Origin: Nocardioides guangzhouensis
Lineage (GTDB): Bacteria > Actinomycetota > Actinomycetes > Propionibacteriales > Nocardioidaceae
Length of the DNA stretch: 64,000 nucleotides
Assembly: GCF_004519545.1 (NCBI RefSeq)
Contig: NZ_SDKM01000025.1
Coordinates: 1-64,000, forward strand
Direction of reading: 5' to 3'
The first letter of the stretch is position 1; every line of letters begins with the position of its first letter. Below are positions 25,638 through 33,838 of this stretch, piece by piece. The notes under the pieces are model-generated. The model was not told the DNA's origin. It worked only from the letters and a program-made list of their open reading frames with translations, and searched no databases. Position numbers and translations under genes: made by a program.

Positions 25638-28600
25638 ATGCCGTTCAACAACAAGTACGCGCGAGAAAACAAGAGCGACCGCGCCCTAGCCGTCTTCGAG
25701 AGAGCCGGGCTGCAGACTCGGGACGTCGCGGCCGCGCTGGTGAATCGGATCAGCGCCGAGACCAGCGCGAAGTTCGAGACGCAGACCGATTCGGGCGTCG
25801 CCAAGTACGGGGTCCTGTACCCCGAGCTGACGTCCCTGAAGCAGAGGGACGCGTGGGTGTTCGAGGTCTGTGGGGGCGCTAGCGGCCGACGAGCGATGGA
25901 GGAGCGCACCCGACTCGGCATGGTTCCGATCTACGCACACCAGGTCAGCCGCTCCGCTGTGAGCCCTAACGCGCTGGTTGCCTTCGCATGTGTGGTCGGC
26001 CGCGTTCTGGTCATCGACGTTCTGAACTCGGCGGCAGAGGACAACATCGAAGACCAAGACGACGTCGACGACTTCGGCCACAACCTGTTCACGCAGTTGG
26101 TCCGGCTGGCGGTCGTCGCGCACGAAGGCCACCTGACGGACCTCATGTTTTCGCGCTGGGACCGAATGCTCCGCAACAGCCGCCACGGCGCCTACCTCAA
26201 GGAAACGATCGCCCGACGGGCCCACCTGCTGACACTGTGGGTGGACGGCAACCGACGAGACGTGAGCGCGCTGGGTTCGGAAGTCGAGCAGGTGGTCGCG
26301 ATCGCGAACAAGCTCGCGGACGCCGAGAAACAGTTCAGCGGCGCCTACTCCAAGTGCCAGAACCACGAGTGGACCCGCCCCGAGTTCCACCTACCCTCGG
26401 GTGCTCGTCTCGGTGTCGGGCGCGACAAGAACACCGTCCACTGGTTGCCCGGTGAGATCGCGGTCGTTGCGGAGCTCTACGCTGCCTGCGCCCGTGGCGT
26501 ACCGATGGCGCGCATCACTGACCTCGCCGTCGAGAAGGGTCTGCTGATGCGGCACCCACAACACCGTCGACCGGACGGGTCGATGAAGACTCTGGCTGAG
26601 GCGTATCCCGGCACCAACCGCGACACAGCTGAGCGCGACAAGGCTCGCCGCGAGGCGGCCGTGGCTACGCTATTTCGCGAGCCAGCACGCCGGGCCTACC
26701 GCACCGGCCGCTACCCGTTCCGGATCGTGGCCCCCGCACCTGGCAAGGCCATGGTCGATGGCGCCAAGGTTCAGTTCGCCAGCGGGCCTGAGCCTGTGTG
26801 GCATGAGCGTGAGCGAGGCAGGTCGCCACTGGACCTTCGGCACTACGGCTACATGGACTTCGAGCTCGACTGGGGCCTCCCCATCATGCCTGACGATCGC
26901 GCGACCCCGATCGACGATTCGACAGATCCGGTCGAGGGCCTGCATCTGAGGCGTAGTCAGTGGGAAGCCATCGAGAAGCGATACCACCGCGCAGATGCGA
27001 GCTTGCCGGCGAACGACCAGCCCACCTTGAACCGAGGCCGCGGCGGCGCCACCAGCGTTGACGACGACGCACGGCGGCCGTTCGTCGGGCTTGCGACGTG
27101 GATCGACCGAAGCACCCTCAGCGGGCTGACTCCTGGGGAGCAGCTTCAGGTCGACGAGGACGGTGCATTTCGGAGGGTGGAACGCAAGATCTGTGGGGCT
27201 GGCGCGGGCCTGCTCACAGTTCGCGAGCGCATGCCTCAGGAGCGCGGCTGGGACACGAGAGAAGGCACTCATGTGGTGACAGTGGCCGATGGGGCCCTCG
27301 CGCGAAGCGTTGTCGGGTTCCTTCGGCGGATCGTGCACGAGGCCGGAGAGGGCACTGTCCAATTCACATCTTCTCGACGCGTGAAGTCCGGCACCGATCG
27401 CCGTACCCGACTCGAGCGCGACGCCTCAACGGCCGAGCGGGAGGCCGACGACCACGCAAGGCAGGCGGCCGCGTTCCGCGTCATGGCTGCGGCAGCCCTC
27501 GGACAGCACGACGACATGACCAGTGACGACGCCCTCAAGGCCGCGCATCCGTACCAGGAGGACGCCGCCGAAGCCGCACGGTCGGCAGAAGCGGCCCGCG
27601 CCACCGCCGCCTCCCTACGAGCAGAGGCAAGCACCCTCAGCGGGACGCGCCAGGTCGAACTCGACCTGACGGAGCTATCCGTCCTGGCTGACGTCCTCGA
27701 GGCCAAGGCAGATGAGCCTCAACCCCGTTTCGTCCGGGAAGTGTCGGACGCCTTCGTGGCCGTCTTCCGGGACACGTTCCGCCTCGTGCCCGACGATACG
27801 AACCCACGGCTCGCTTGGTGGTCGGGCACAGCCCACGTGACAAGGGACGGCGAGACCATCACCCACGCGTCGGGACGCCTGCCGCTCGTGAACCAGCGAC
27901 GGCCATCCACCTCGTCTTCCTCGGCGCCGGCGCTTGCCGAGGCTCTCGCTGCCGTACACCTGCGAGACGGATTGCCGCTATCGGATGCGCTCGACCTGCA
28001 TCAGGGCGAGCGCAAGCGCGCCCTCACGCGCATCCGTGGGTGGCTTGCCGACAAGGAATTGACCAAGCGCGGGTTGCGCGAGGGCCTCCTGGACTGCCCA
28101 ATCCCCCAGGCGAGACTCGCGGTCTGGGCGACAGTGACCGACGACTATGATGCGGCCGCACATCTCCAGCAGGGCTTTCGGCAACACCTCGGCACCGTCT
28201 ACCTCAGCGATCAGCACCACCACTTCCGATGGGTCTACGGCCGCACCCAACTCGCCCGTCGCGCCCTCAACGCCATGCTCAGCCAGACCCGGCATGGCGA
28301 CGGGGTCCTCGTGCAAGAACTTGCCCGCAGCCTCAGCGCCGGCGTGGGCGAGATCAACTACCTCACCGACGGCGGCACAACCTCGAAGTTCACCAAGGTC
28401 TTGGTACGAGACCGAGCAAACCGCAATGTCGTCCGGCTCCGCGCCTGCCCGCACGACGGCTGTCCCGCCGCCGAGGGTCACCGATGGGCAAGCCACTACA
28501 TCCCCGTACCCGAGACCCTCGTGGATGGTGGCTACGGGCTGCTCTGCCCCGACTGCCGGCGCCTACCGAACCAGCGTTACGCCCACGTGGTCTTCCCGGC

Positions 28601-28931
28601 GGCCTACTTGGAGTACTGGGACCTCGCGGAGGACGTCTACGAGCCGGGGCGGACGCTGCTCGATGGACCCTTCACGATCGTGCGTGACGAGTCGCACTAC
28701 CGGCCAGCAAGTGACATCTCTACCCGTCCACGGGAACTGGGCATCGAAGAAGCGGCGGCCCTCCTCGGCGTCCGAGCTAGTGCCCTCAGACATTGGGACA
28801 ACCGCGGGCTCGTCCACGCGCGACGAGTCCAAATGGGCCCCGGAAGGCCGCAGCGAGTCTTCGCGCGCACCGAGCTTGAGCGGATCTCCACTCTCCCGTT
28901 CGTCCTTAGGTACTTGGCATCGGAAGGCTAG
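25638..28931 (+). CDS. Giant recombinase-like protein with coiled coil, zinc knuckle and C-terminal MerR-type HTH
   Basis: 1097 residues from the ATG at 25638 (AGGAGA upstream). Residues 160-220 hold LTDLMFSRWDRMLRNSRHGA and YLKETIARRAHLLTLWVDG. This matches the DRLSRS/dg segment of serine recombinases (R176, R179). Residues 270-360 (GEIAVVAELYAACARGVPMA ... VATLFREPARRAYRTGRYPF) match the recombinase domain that follows it in large serine recombinases. A clear catalytic N-terminal Y-R-S motif at the usual distance was not found; RIS around S39 is the nearest candidate and is too far away. A coiled coil spans about 590-670. A Cys/His cluster (C937, C942, H948, C970, C973) is followed by a MerR-type HTH (about 1035-1090, IEEAAALLGVRASALRHWDN). 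It may be a divergent integrase or a DNA-binding defence protein. Confidence 0.45.
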   Translation: MPFNNKYARENKSDRALAVFERAGLQTRDVAAALVNRISAETSAKFETQTDSGVAKYGVLYPELTSLKQRDAWVFEVCGGASGRRAMEERTRLGMVPIYAHQVSRSAVSPNALVAFACVVGRVLVIDVLNSAAEDNIEDQDDVDDFGHNLFTQLVRLAVVAHEGHLTDLMFSRWDRMLRNSRHGAYLKETIARRAHLLTLWVDGNRRDVSALGSEVEQVVAIANKLADAEKQFSGAYSKCQNHEWTRPEFHLPSGARLGVGRDKNTVHWLPGEIAVVAELYAACARGVPMARITDLAVEKGLLMRHPQHRRPDGSMKTLAEAYPGTNRDTAERDKARREAAVATLFREPARRAYRTGRYPFRIVAPAPGKAMVDGAKVQFASGPEPVWHERERGRSPLDLRHYGYMDFELDWGLPIMPDDRATPIDDSTDPVEGLHLRRSQWEAIEKRYHRADASLPANDQPTLNRGRGGATSVDDDARRPFVGLATWIDRSTLSGLTPGEQLQVDEDGAFRRVERKICGAGAGLLTVRERMPQERGWDTREGTHVVTVADGALARSVVGFLRRIVHEAGEGTVQFTSSRRVKSGTDRRTRLERDASTAEREADDHARQAAAFRVMAAAALGQHDDMTSDDALKAAHPYQEDAAEAARSAEAARATAASLRAEASTLSGTRQVELDLTELSVLADVLEAKADEPQPRFVREVSDAFVAVFRDTFRLVPDDTNPRLAWWSGTAHVTRDGETITHASGRLPLVNQRRPSTSSSSAPALAEALAAVHLRDGLPLSDALDLHQGERKRALTRIRGWLADKELTKRGLREGLLDCPIPQARLAVWATVTDDYDAAAHLQQGFRQHLGTVYLSDQHHHFRWVYGRTQLARRALNAMLSQTRHGDGVLVQELARSLSAGVGEINYLTDGGTTSKFTKVLVRDRANRNVVRLRACPHDGCPAAEGHRWASHYIPVPETLVDGGYGLLCPDCRRLPNQRYAHVVFPAAYLEYWDLAEDVYEPGRTLLDGPFTIVRDESHYRPASDISTRPRELGIEEAAALLGVRASALRHWDNRGLVHARRVQMGPGRPQRVFARTELERISTLPFVLRYLASEG

Positions 28932-29356
28932 GTGATCAGGAATCGCCCACGCCTGGCCGGGTTCGTCCACCAGCTGTCATGGGATCGGTTCGACCCGTCC
29001 CCAAGTCGAGGGCGCGCCTCGTCCGCACCGATCACCATGCGAGTGCCTGTTGGGCCGCCCTCAGCCAGGTCGTGGCACAACGGATCGCCCACCGACGGGA
29101 GCAATACCTTCACTCGCATCCATACGATTGGGGACGCCGTCGCCTGCCCTATTCCGCCCAGAATGACGCTCGCTAATCACCGCCGAAGCAACATCGTCTT
29201 GACGGCTTGCGTACAAACCGGTATTGAACGGGTACTTTCTGGCGTCCGATCTCAGTCGCTCAGTCGAGCGTGTCATGTGAGGGACCGCGTTTCTCCCCTT
29301 CAACTGTCCGTAAGCGCAGGTAGGGTGCCGCCACAAGATCTACAGGGGGAAAGAAC
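28932..29356. other. Intergenic, about 425 bp
   Basis: No gene could be supported. Base composition is a little less GC-rich than in the surroundings. It should contain the promoter for the DUF5343/TIGR02391 pair; a GGGGGAAAGAA ribosome-binding stretch lies at its right end (29345-29355). Confidence 0.4.
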
Positions 29357-30064
29357 GTGCCGAACTACCCGTACATCTCCGGACCGGCAGGGCTCGTCGC
29401 AACGTTTGGCCAACTGCGAAAGGGCTTTCCGACCAAAGTCGACGCAGGCTACCTGAAGCGGTTCAACATCGCGCCCGCCAACGAGTCGTACGTCATCTCG
29501 ATCCTGAAGTTCCTCGGCCTGATCGACGAAGAGGGCAACCGAGTCGAGGACAAGACCGACTACTTCTGGGGCAATGACGACGCGTTCGCCTCGGGCTTGG
29601 AGGGCACGCTCCGGAACGCCTACCAGATGCTCTTCGATGAGATGGGTGGCGACGCGGCCCTCGACGCCGACAAGAGCGCCTTGGTGCACTGGTTCCGCGC
29701 CTCCGACAAGACCTCTGACCTTGTCGGTCAGCGTCAGGCGACGACGTTCCAGACCCTGGCCGCGCTGGCGGGACATGGCGACCTTCCTCCCGTCCGCAGC
29801 ACCGCTGCCAAGAAGACCGCCGCCGCCGGCAACACCGGGGCGACCAAGAAGACGACCGCGGTCAGGAAGGTGGCTCCGAAGAAGGAAGCCGCGACTGCGT
29901 CCGCGACCGGCGAGGGTGACGGCGAGGTCGGAACCGGCGTCAAGGTGCAGACCGGGCAGGACGTCGGGCTGACCGTCCGCGTCGAGGTCAATCTGCCGCC
30001 AGGCGGCGACGCAGACACCTACGACGCCATCTTCGCGAGCATCAAAAAGCACCTGATGTCGTGA
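29357..30064 (+). CDS. DUF5343 domain protein with charged linker tail
   Basis: 235 residues, GTG start. The N-terminal 140 residues follow the DUF5343 pattern: YPYISGPAGLVATFGQLRKG, NESYVISILKFLGLIDEEGN, LEGTLRNAYQMLFDEM. The predicted fold is a winged-helix-like helical domain. The next 60 residues are an Ala/Lys/Thr-rich flexible linker (VRSTAAKKTAAAGNTGATKK). A short strand-rich end follows (GLTVRVEVNLPPGGDADTYD). It overlaps the next gene by 4 bases (GTGA). DUF5343 proteins often occur beside abortive-infection or restriction genes; their activity is not established. The pair probably acts as one unit. Confidence 0.65.
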   Translation: MPNYPYISGPAGLVATFGQLRKGFPTKVDAGYLKRFNIAPANESYVISILKFLGLIDEEGNRVEDKTDYFWGNDDAFASGLEGTLRNAYQMLFDEMGGDAALDADKSALVHWFRASDKTSDLVGQRQATTFQTLAALAGHGDLPPVRSTAAKKTAAAGNTGATKKTTAVRKVAPKKEAATASATGEGDGEVGTGVKVQTGQDVGLTVRVEVNLPPGGDADTYDAIFASIKKHLMS

Positions 30065-30603
30065 GCGGCCCGCTGGACCGCTTCGAACGCATCGCGAGGT
30101 CTGTCGGCGCGGAGCAGGCCGAGCGCGTCGTAGAGGCCGCCGACACTGCCGTGGTCATGGAGGCCGCCCTCGTCGAGATCATCCCGGAGGCCGAGGCCGA
30201 GGAGGCGCACCCCTTCGAGTCGCGGAACATCCACCCCGACCTACCGCCAAAGGTCCGGAAACTCTTCGACGACGGCCACTGGGAGGAGTCCGTATTCCAC
30301 GCATTCAAGTTCATCGAGAAGGAGGTCAAGCGGATCAGCGGGGTTCGCGGGAAGATCGGATTCGACCTCATGATGAACGTCTTCAACGAGGAGAAGCCCG
30401 TCCTCCAGTTGAACGCCCTCTCGACCGACTCGGACCTCGACGAGCAGCGCGGCTACAGGTTCATCTTCGCAGGGGCCACCGCAGGCATCCGGAACCCACG
30501 GGGGCACGAAGTCGAGGTCGGCGACACGCCGGACGAAGCCCTGGACTACCTCGCGCTCGCCTCGCTCTTGTTGCGCAGGCTTGATGCTGTGAAACTCCGC
30601 TAG
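30061..30603 (+). CDS. TIGR02391 (Ymh) family protein
   Basis: 180 residues, GTG start coupled to the DUF5343 gene. The C-terminal 130 residues match the Ymh domain of the abortive-infection-like TIGR02391 family: NIHPDLPPKVRKLFDDGHWE, VFHAFKFIEKEVKRISGVRG, LMMNVFNEEK, DEQRGYRFIFAGATAGIRNP, then the terminal helix LDYLALASLLLRRLD. The RNP.GH segment (IRNPRGHE) resembles the RNase-like motif of HEPN and related domains, so an RNA-directed toxic activity is conceivable but unproven. The N-terminal 50 residues are acidic and helical. Confidence 0.7.
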   Translation: MSGPLDRFERIARSVGAEQAERVVEAADTAVVMEAALVEIIPEAEAEEAHPFESRNIHPDLPPKVRKLFDDGHWEESVFHAFKFIEKEVKRISGVRGKIGFDLMMNVFNEEKPVLQLNALSTDSDLDEQRGYRFIFAGATAGIRNPRGHEVEVGDTPDEALDYLALASLLLRRLDAVKLR

Positions 30604-31424
30604 CACCACCCGCTGGCAGCAATGCGGGAGCCGTCGATCAGTTGGGCCGCAAGCCGGACAGGGCATGTCGTGGCCCAGCGGCACGTCCAGCGCCCTAGTA
30701 GCCCGGTTGGCATCGCCAGGACCGCGTCAATGGGCTGGGCCATGGTCTCGTAGTTCGCGGTCGTGAACGTCGTGCCGATCAGCCCGGCCTCCTTGGCGAC
30801 GATGGCCCACATGGCGTCCTGGAGCGCGTTCTCCAGCCACGGGCCACGGGCAGCATCGACGGCTTTGCATGCGAGGTACCAGGCACGTTCCGAGCGAGCG
30901 GCGACCTGCTTGCGGACGGCGGTCGTCGCCGGAGCGGCGTACAGGTTCTGCCGGGCCGTGTAGATGGAGGCCTTGGTGGACGAGTAGGTGCTCTCGATCG
31001 TGTCGCGCTGGGTGCTGGTTGTCGCCGCCAGCAGGTCGAGGATCGTGGCCACCCTGCGTCCCGCCCCTCGTCGCCCGAGACGATCTGCCGGATCGTGCCG
31101 ACACCGCCGGGCCAGGTCACAGCCTCCATCCCGTGAGTACTCGCGCCGCGTTGACCACGGACGTCCCCACCACGGGGAGTACTTCATACCCACCCTCGTC
31201 GGGCTACTGACGCTCTGCACGACGCTCTGCTCGGACAGGTAGGAGACCAGCGTCTCGCTGAGGAGCCAACCGTGGTTGTAGACCTGCGTCCCCAGAGAAG
31301 CACCGGAGTCGTCGGTGACGATGTTCGGGTCGCGACGACTGCGGAACACCGACTGGCAGAAGCCGCTCGGGGCTACGGTGTTCAGCGGATCGTCCCCAGC
31401 GGGAGCCTGCTTGGTGAGATTCAT
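30600..31424 (-). pseudogene. Unidentified gene with two compensating frameshifts
   Basis: The start ATG at 31424 has a strong AGGAG site and reads MNLTKQAPAGDDPLNTVAPS. Near 31130 the frame is lost: the expected continuation MEAVTWPGGVGTIRQIVSGD lies in another frame. Near 31052 it returns to the original frame as VATILDLLAATTSTQRDTIE. The last 100 residues are a normal-looking helical segment (RSERAWYLACKAVDAARGPW, ALQDAMWAIVAKEAGLIG). Either both indels are real, altering about 25 residues, or they are sequence errors. The protein family is not recognised. It is divergent from the PadR gene. Confidence 0.45.
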
Positions 31425-31576
31425 GGGTGCTCCTTGTGAGGTGGGACGGACGGTGCGAGCACTGCTCGATCACTTGCCCCACAAGGGCTGGGCCACTGGC
31501 CCCTCGACAACCAACTGGTTGACGGGTCAACGATACCTCGTCCTCAGGGGGAGGGGTTAGCCGATCTAGTTCCGGC

Positions 31577-31610
31577 TCGGTATGTCGACTAACCGACCTA
31601 TGTCGGCTAA
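31577..31610 (+). promoter_or_regulatory. Putative PadR operator sites
   Basis: TATGTCGACTAA (31581) and TATGTCGGCTAA (31599) are direct repeats 18 bp apart. The reverse complement of the second core, TTAGCCGA, appears at 31557. The first repeat is centred on a near-palindrome TCGGTATGTCGACTAACCGA. They end 10 bases before the start of the PadR-family gene, where autorepression would act. Confidence 0.5.
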
Positions 31611-31619
31611 GGTGCTCTC

Positions 31620-31949
31620 ATGAAGGCTCGACGGACGCAGGCGCGATTGGCAATCGCTGCCGCCCTCTTGGCTGGCCCGCAGAGCGTGAAGTGGGGCTAC
31701 GAACTATCCCGACAGGCCGGGGTGGGTGCCGGGTCTATGTATCCGTTCCTGGCTGAACTGCTTGCGGCCGGACACTTGACGGACGGGTGGGAGGAGCAGC
31801 CGGCAGCAGGTCGACCGGCCCGGCGCTACTACCGGATCACCGACTCGGGCGAGGAGTACCTCCGCGACTTCCTCGCCTCGGCTCCCGCCGCTAACCGCTC
31901 ACGCCGGCACACAGCCATCCGGCGGCGTCCGGGGACGGTAGAACCGTGA
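31620..31949 (+). CDS. PadR-family transcriptional regulator
   Basis: 109 residues. The winged-helix pattern of the PadR N-terminal domain is clear: RLAIAAALLAGPQSVKWGYE, LSRQAGVGAGSMYPFLAELL, then the wing AGRPARRYYRITDSGEEYL. The C-terminal dimerisation helix is short, so it is a minimal member. The GTG start of the next gene overlaps its stop by 4 bases, and the two are probably controlled together by the repeats upstream. PadR-like genes are commonly paired with a small membrane protein of unknown role, as here. Confidence 0.8.
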   Translation: MKARRTQARLAIAAALLAGPQSVKWGYELSRQAGVGAGSMYPFLAELLAAGHLTDGWEEQPAAGRPARRYYRITDSGEEYLRDFLASAPAANRSRRHTAIRRRPGTVEP

Positions 31950-32554
31950 GCGCCCTGACGTTGACCTGGACCACGCTGGCCGTGCTGTTCGTGCTCGGGG
32001 CCGCGCCGGTCTTCGTGGTCCGTCTGGCCGCTCGCATCTACCCGAAGGGTCACCCCCGTCGCGCCGAGTTGGTGGCCGAGATGCAGCACGTCGCGGGGCT
32101 GCGCATGGCCCTGGCGCGCTGGTACTGGATGAGCGAGACGGTTGCGCTGGCCGTCTGGGAGGGAGTGGCCGCACGGCTCGACCAGACCGTGGAGGGCACG
32201 CCTGAGATCTTCACGATCACCACCTACGGGCCAGCCACGGCCACGATCTCCCGTGGGCCCGACAGGCTCCACTTCACCTTCGACCGCCCGGCCAGCGAGA
32301 GAGTGCTGGACCCGTCCAATCAGGACGACGCGATGCTGATCGACCGTATCAAGCAGCAGAGGAAGGCCGGTCGCAGGTCGCGCCCCTTCAGGTCGGCTCT
32401 CGCCTACTACTACCTCGTCCGCATGACCATGGTGCGGACTAGGCCGACGCGATACCGCCGAGTGCGCGTGCCTCGGCCCGACGGACGGCACCGAGCACAT
32501 GCTCGTACGTCCACGTTTCGACGTCGCGGACCTCTCCCGTCCGGTCGTCCTTGA
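31946..32554 (+). CDS. Membrane-anchored protein co-transcribed with PadR regulator
   Basis: Up to 202 residues from the GTG at 31946. A single N-terminal helix (TTLAVLFVLGAAPVFVVRLA) is followed by a cytoplasmic helical and strand-rich part (GHPRRAELVAEMQHVAGLRM ... EIFTITTYGPATATISRGPD). The last 35 codons (from about 32440) overlap the 3' end of the recombinase gene on the other strand. They read as an Arg/Pro-rich tail, so the natural C-terminus may have been altered by that insertion. Function unknown; probably the PadR-regulated target. Confidence 0.5.
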   Translation: MSALTLTWTTLAVLFVLGAAPVFVVRLAARIYPKGHPRRAELVAEMQHVAGLRMALARWYWMSETVALAVWEGVAARLDQTVEGTPEIFTITTYGPATATISRGPDRLHFTFDRPASERVLDPSNQDDAMLIDRIKQQRKAGRRSRPFRSALAYYYLVRMTMVRTRPTRYRRVRVPRPDGRHRAHARTSTFRRRGPLPSGRP

Positions 32555-33143
32555 CCGGACGGCGCACTCCCTCCGCCATCAACTGACGGGCAACAGCGGA
32601 ACCTGAGAGCCCCGCGGCATGGAGCGCGGTGATGCGATCCTCGACCTCGACCGGGATGACGCTGGGGCGTCCGGTGTGCTTGCCCTCCCTGCGGAGTTGG
32701 GCAAGGACTGCCGAAGTCCTCTTGCCGAAGAGGCGACGCTCGAAGTCACCGAAGAGCGAACTGGGCGAAGGCGAGCCATCCCTCCGGCGTGCTGGTGTCG
32801 AACGCCTGCTGGATGGAGTAGATGTTCCACCCGGCTCCCCCCTCAGCCACCGGGTCCACCAACCGGAGCAGCCGCCAGCCCTTGCGGTAGAGCCGGTCCA
32901 CGTGCCGCACCACGACCACGTCGGCGTCCCCGCCGTCGACAAGCGCGGCGACCTCGGCGAAGCCAGGCGGTCGTCGTCGATGCCCGACAGGGCGAAGTCC
33001 TCCACGATCCGGAGCAGGTCCCAGCCCCTGGCCTCGCAGGCCTCGCGGACCTCGGCCTCCTGCTGCCGCAGCGACAGCCGCTGCTCCTGCTCGGTCTTGT
33101 CGCGGTCGGCCTTGCTGATCCGGACGTACCCCACTGCTCGCAT
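32439..33143 (-). pseudogene. Small serine recombinase (resolvase) with two frameshifts
   Basis: The ATG at 33143 follows GAGGAG and begins MRAVGYVRISKADRDKTEQE, the catalytic serine motif Y-x-R-x-S. The frame is lost around 32966 (expected continuation GFAEVAALVDGGDADVVVVR, then HVDRLYRKG, in another frame). It is regained around 32755 (FGDFERRLFGKRTSAVLAQL). The C-terminus holds GRPSVIPVEVEDRITALHAA and GLSGSAVARQLMAEGVRRP, the small HTH of resolvase/invertase proteins. If real, the shifts inactivate it. If they are sequence errors, it is an intact site-specific recombinase of about 235 residues. Confidence 0.7.
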
Positions 33144-33277
33144 GTCGTCTCCTCGTCCTGCCACGGGCAACCGGGCGGTTGAGGTCAACTCGCTCACTGC
33201 CGGATGCCTCGAGGTCGCGAGTGGTTCCGAGCCTTGTGTCGATTGCGCAGACCGGAAGTGTCCGCACCGTGCTGGCC

Positions 33278-33724
33278 ATGATGAACACCCCTGAAGTCGC
33301 CTTGGTCGCGACCGTCGACGACCGCATGATGGCCAACAACTGGCCCGTAGTGGCCCGTGAGCATCCTCGCGTCGGCCCGCCAGGAATCCGCCACGAAGTT
33401 CTTTGGCACCGCACCGGTAAATCTGCGGACTGCCTGTCCTGGCGTGACAACGCCGGACAGGTGCGGGGTCTGCTGTACCACTACCGGTGCGACTTCCCTC
33501 CGTATGAGCGACGCGGGAACGTCAACCTCTTGATCGATCCGGCGTGGCATCGGCGCGGACTCGGCAGCTACCTTCTGGCCGAAGCGGACAGGCGCTGGGA
33601 ACTCGACTTCTCCCAACAGAGCTACACGACGGCCGGTCTCGCGCTGGTTCGGACGCACCTCGGCACGACAACGAGAAGGCCGTTCTGATCGGCGGTGGGC
33701 TACGACCGTCCGAGCCTACGTCGC
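33278..33724 (+). pseudogene. GNAT-family acetyltransferase, C-terminus disrupted
   Basis: Starts near 33278 (MMNTPEVALVATVDDRMMAN) and contains GNAT motif A with the acetyl-CoA loop (VNLLIDPAWHRRGLGSYLLA). The frame stops at 33688 after HLGTTTRRPF. The family-typical continuation is split between other frames: HDNEKAVLI just before the stop and AVGYDRPSL just after it. This suggests two small indels in the last 30 residues, so the enzyme has probably lost its C-terminal strand. Substrate unknown. Confidence 0.5.
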
Positions 33725-33838
33725 CCGCAGCGCGCGGACGTTCTCGTCCGCGCGCCATCGTCGTGCTGTAGTGCTACGGACCTGCCGCGATCCGCGCATG
33801 GGCAGCCGCGTCATACCGCGTACGAGACTGGACCCCGG

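Noticed and set aside
27269..27706. A minus-strand Ala/Arg-rich frame within the giant gene
   Set aside because: It is the antisense of the Ala/Glu-rich coiled-coil segment, which gives such frames by composition alone.
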